Shown: positions 19,534 through 20,894 of the stretch, piece by piece
How positions within the stretch are numbered: the first letter of the stretch is position 1
Layout of the letters: each line of letters starts with the position of its first letter
Notes under the pieces: model-generated
What the model was told of the DNA's origin: nothing
Databases searched by the model: none
The model's input: only the letters and a program-made list of their open reading frames with translations
From: a virus
Virus record (IMG/VR): IMGVR_UViG_3300013137_000125
Span: 1-20,894 of that record
Length of the DNA stretch: 20,894 nucleotides
Direction: 5' to 3' (one strand)
Program-made: the position numbers and the translations under genes

Positions 19534-20894
19534 ACCGGATTCAATGTTGAATGGTCATTTACGTTTGGTTCTTGTAATAATCTACTTACCAAGATATTTC
19601 GTGGAATGTCAAGAGTTTCTATGTTCCTACCGTTTAGTTTACTTCTTTGGTATTTAACGTATGCATCTGCTAAGATCTGATACATCATTGCAAAAACAAT
19701 TTCGTTTCCACGAATACGGAAGTTTCTAATATCATTTTGTGGACGATATGAATTGCTTGTCAACATTGTATTTCCCATTAATAGCAAATCGATAATATCA
19801 GTTGGTAGTTTTAGATCCTTTAAGACTTCTCTTGTAATTGGATCAATTGCAACGTTTAGATTGATTCGTAGTGTATTCTTAATATAAATTGGTTGGTCTA
19901 GTCTTTCAATGAAAAAGTCAGTATATGGCTTATCTAGGTCAAATTCCGCAAAGTCATATTCTTCAGTATTCATCATATAGAGAACGTTTAACAAGAGTGT
20001 ATTTTTAACTGTATCTTGATAATATAAATATTTATCTTTAAATTTTACCTCAACAAGATTAGAATCAGTCTTTAATTTTGTATCGAGTAACTTGTAATCA
20101 ACTTTATATCTTCTTAAGATATCAGTAATACCGTTCATTAAGCCAACAACGACAAAGATTGGATATGTTTCACCAAGAATTTTCATTTTCGTAAAGATAA
20201 AGCTCTTGCCAATTTGTGGTAATGATCCGCCATCTTTTCTTCCTAAAATTGTTGAGTAGATAAAGTCAAATAGGCTATCTGCAATCTTTTCATTTTTGTT
20301 CTCAGTTTCACCAGGAATAAATTCATAGAGATCAGTATCTTTAATATAAAGAATGCTCTCAGAGGAACGATTGATTCCGACTGGAGTCATTGTCTCATCA
20401 AAGAAGTTTTCTGGAACTGCTAACATGGAAATCTCTTGTTCTAGATCTTTTCTGTTAAACATGATTTCATATTTTGGTGTAATGATCGAAGTCAAATCAC
20501 TAGCAAGTTCCTCATATTCAAAGTCGTTCTTATAATTTGCGTTTGTGATATTATTTGAACCAAAATTAATTGTTACGTTTGGATTATTTTTCACATCTTT
20601 AAGAATCTTTAAAAGATATGAGTTTCTTCTAGAAAGTTTGCCATTGGTTCTTTCCATTGTGATTTTATTATAGTTTGTTGTAATTTCAACGCGGTCTGGT
20701 TTAGTTTTAACGATAGGCAAACGTGCTAATTGCTTAACCAAAACCTTTTTATTTCCACCGAGAAAGAAGTATCTCTTGTCAACAATTTTTGGAATGTCAA
20801 GTGAGAATGAAAGAAGTTTTCCCTCATCGGTTCTAAACTTAGCATAAATTGTATCTACTTGTTTGAAGTCATCAGATGTGTCTTCTCTTTGGAA
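19534..20894 (-). CDS. RNA polymerase beta-like subunit, exon 1 (5' end beyond window)
   Basis: Codons run in frame from base 20894 (FQREDTSDDF...), so the true start lies outside; the TTG at 20741 is internal. Near the edge LDIPKIVDKRYFFLGGNKK followed by VLVKQLARLPIV matches the RpoB motif [20 protein letters not shown]. The exon ends DHSTLNP plus two bases of a valine codon, equal to the start of the rifampicin-site segment of bacterial RpoB. With exons 2 and 3 it gives at least 941 residues (454 + 107 + 380). It should form the beta-like part of a phage multisubunit RNA polymerase that transcribes phage promoters; whether this is the virion or non-virion enzyme cannot be told here. phiKZ-type phages usually encode beta as two separate proteins, whereas here N- and C-terminal parts are in one spliced gene. 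Confidence 0.9.

Noticed and set aside
16721-20894. Polymerase gene as a decayed pseudogene broken by stops
   Set aside because: The interrupting stops lie inside sequences with full group I core elements, exon joins keep the frame, and catalytic residues are intact.
1-20894. Use of genetic code 4 (TGA as tryptophan)
   Set aside because: The tryptophan codons I checked are TGG and only one in-frame TGA is seen in about 20 kb of coding sequence, so wholesale recoding is not supported.

Overview
The window looks like part of the genome of an AT-rich jumbo myophage, most likely of the AR9/PBS1 (phiKZ-like) type that infects low-GC Firmicutes. The evidence is a multisubunit-type RNA polymerase beta gene, a divergent GroEL-like chaperonin, a DnaG-type primase, a gp25-like baseplate wedge protein, many large proteins with no recognisable family, strong AGGAGG ribosome sites, TAA-dominated stops, and a recurring promoter-like motif AACA(N6)TA. 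That motif matches, as I recall it, the late promoter AACA(N6)TW recognised by the AR9 non-virion RNA polymerase. There are no tRNAs, CRISPR arrays or IS elements that I can see.

Layout, low to high coordinate (almost everything is on the minus strand, so transcription runs right to left). 1-747: the start of a large hypothetical protein with its own AACA promoter. 837-2843: a two-gene unit (545-aa probable virion protein, then a small membrane/zinc-ribbon protein) between an AACA promoter and a hairpin terminator. 2925-3234: a 57-aa coiled-coil gene and an 18-codon micro-ORF. 3267-6366: a tight five-gene run including DnaG-type primase and a two-helix membrane protein with DW repeats. 6426-7994: a 522-aa protein of unknown function. 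8099-8920: a gene read in one frame apart from an in-frame TGA at codon 25. 9029-9934 (plus strand): a free-standing EDxHD-type homing endonuclease that has its own copy of the AACA promoter. 9975-14967: a baseplate/assembly operon running from a gp25-like wedge gene through a zinc-ribbon baseplate-type protein and small proteins to the chaperonin. 15094-16405 (plus strand): an HNH-like protein and a DUF5661-like protein. 16434-16631: a small basic protein.

The most striking part is 16721-20894. A single RNA polymerase beta-like gene is cut into three exons by two group I introns. The first (19278-19533, 256 nt) has no ORF. It lies inside the segment equivalent to the rifampicin-resistance cluster of bacterial RpoB. 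The second (17864-18955, 1092 nt) carries a homing endonuclease of the same family as the free-standing one; its stop codon lies inside the intron's P7 core sequence. Predicted P1 pairings give splice sites that restore the frame, and at intron 1 the joined protein aligns to E. coli RpoB without a gap. Active-site residues (ED pair and two DPBB lysines) are kept, so the spliced product should be functional. The gene runs off the right end of the window.

Regulation as read from the sequence: six AACA(N6)TA sites lie just upstream of gene starts on both strands (probable late promoters). Three identical copies of TATATATTATAA lie upstream of three minus-strand genes that lack an AACA site (possible early or middle promoters). 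Eight hairpins mostly act as intrinsic terminators; several contain the stop codon of the gene they end.
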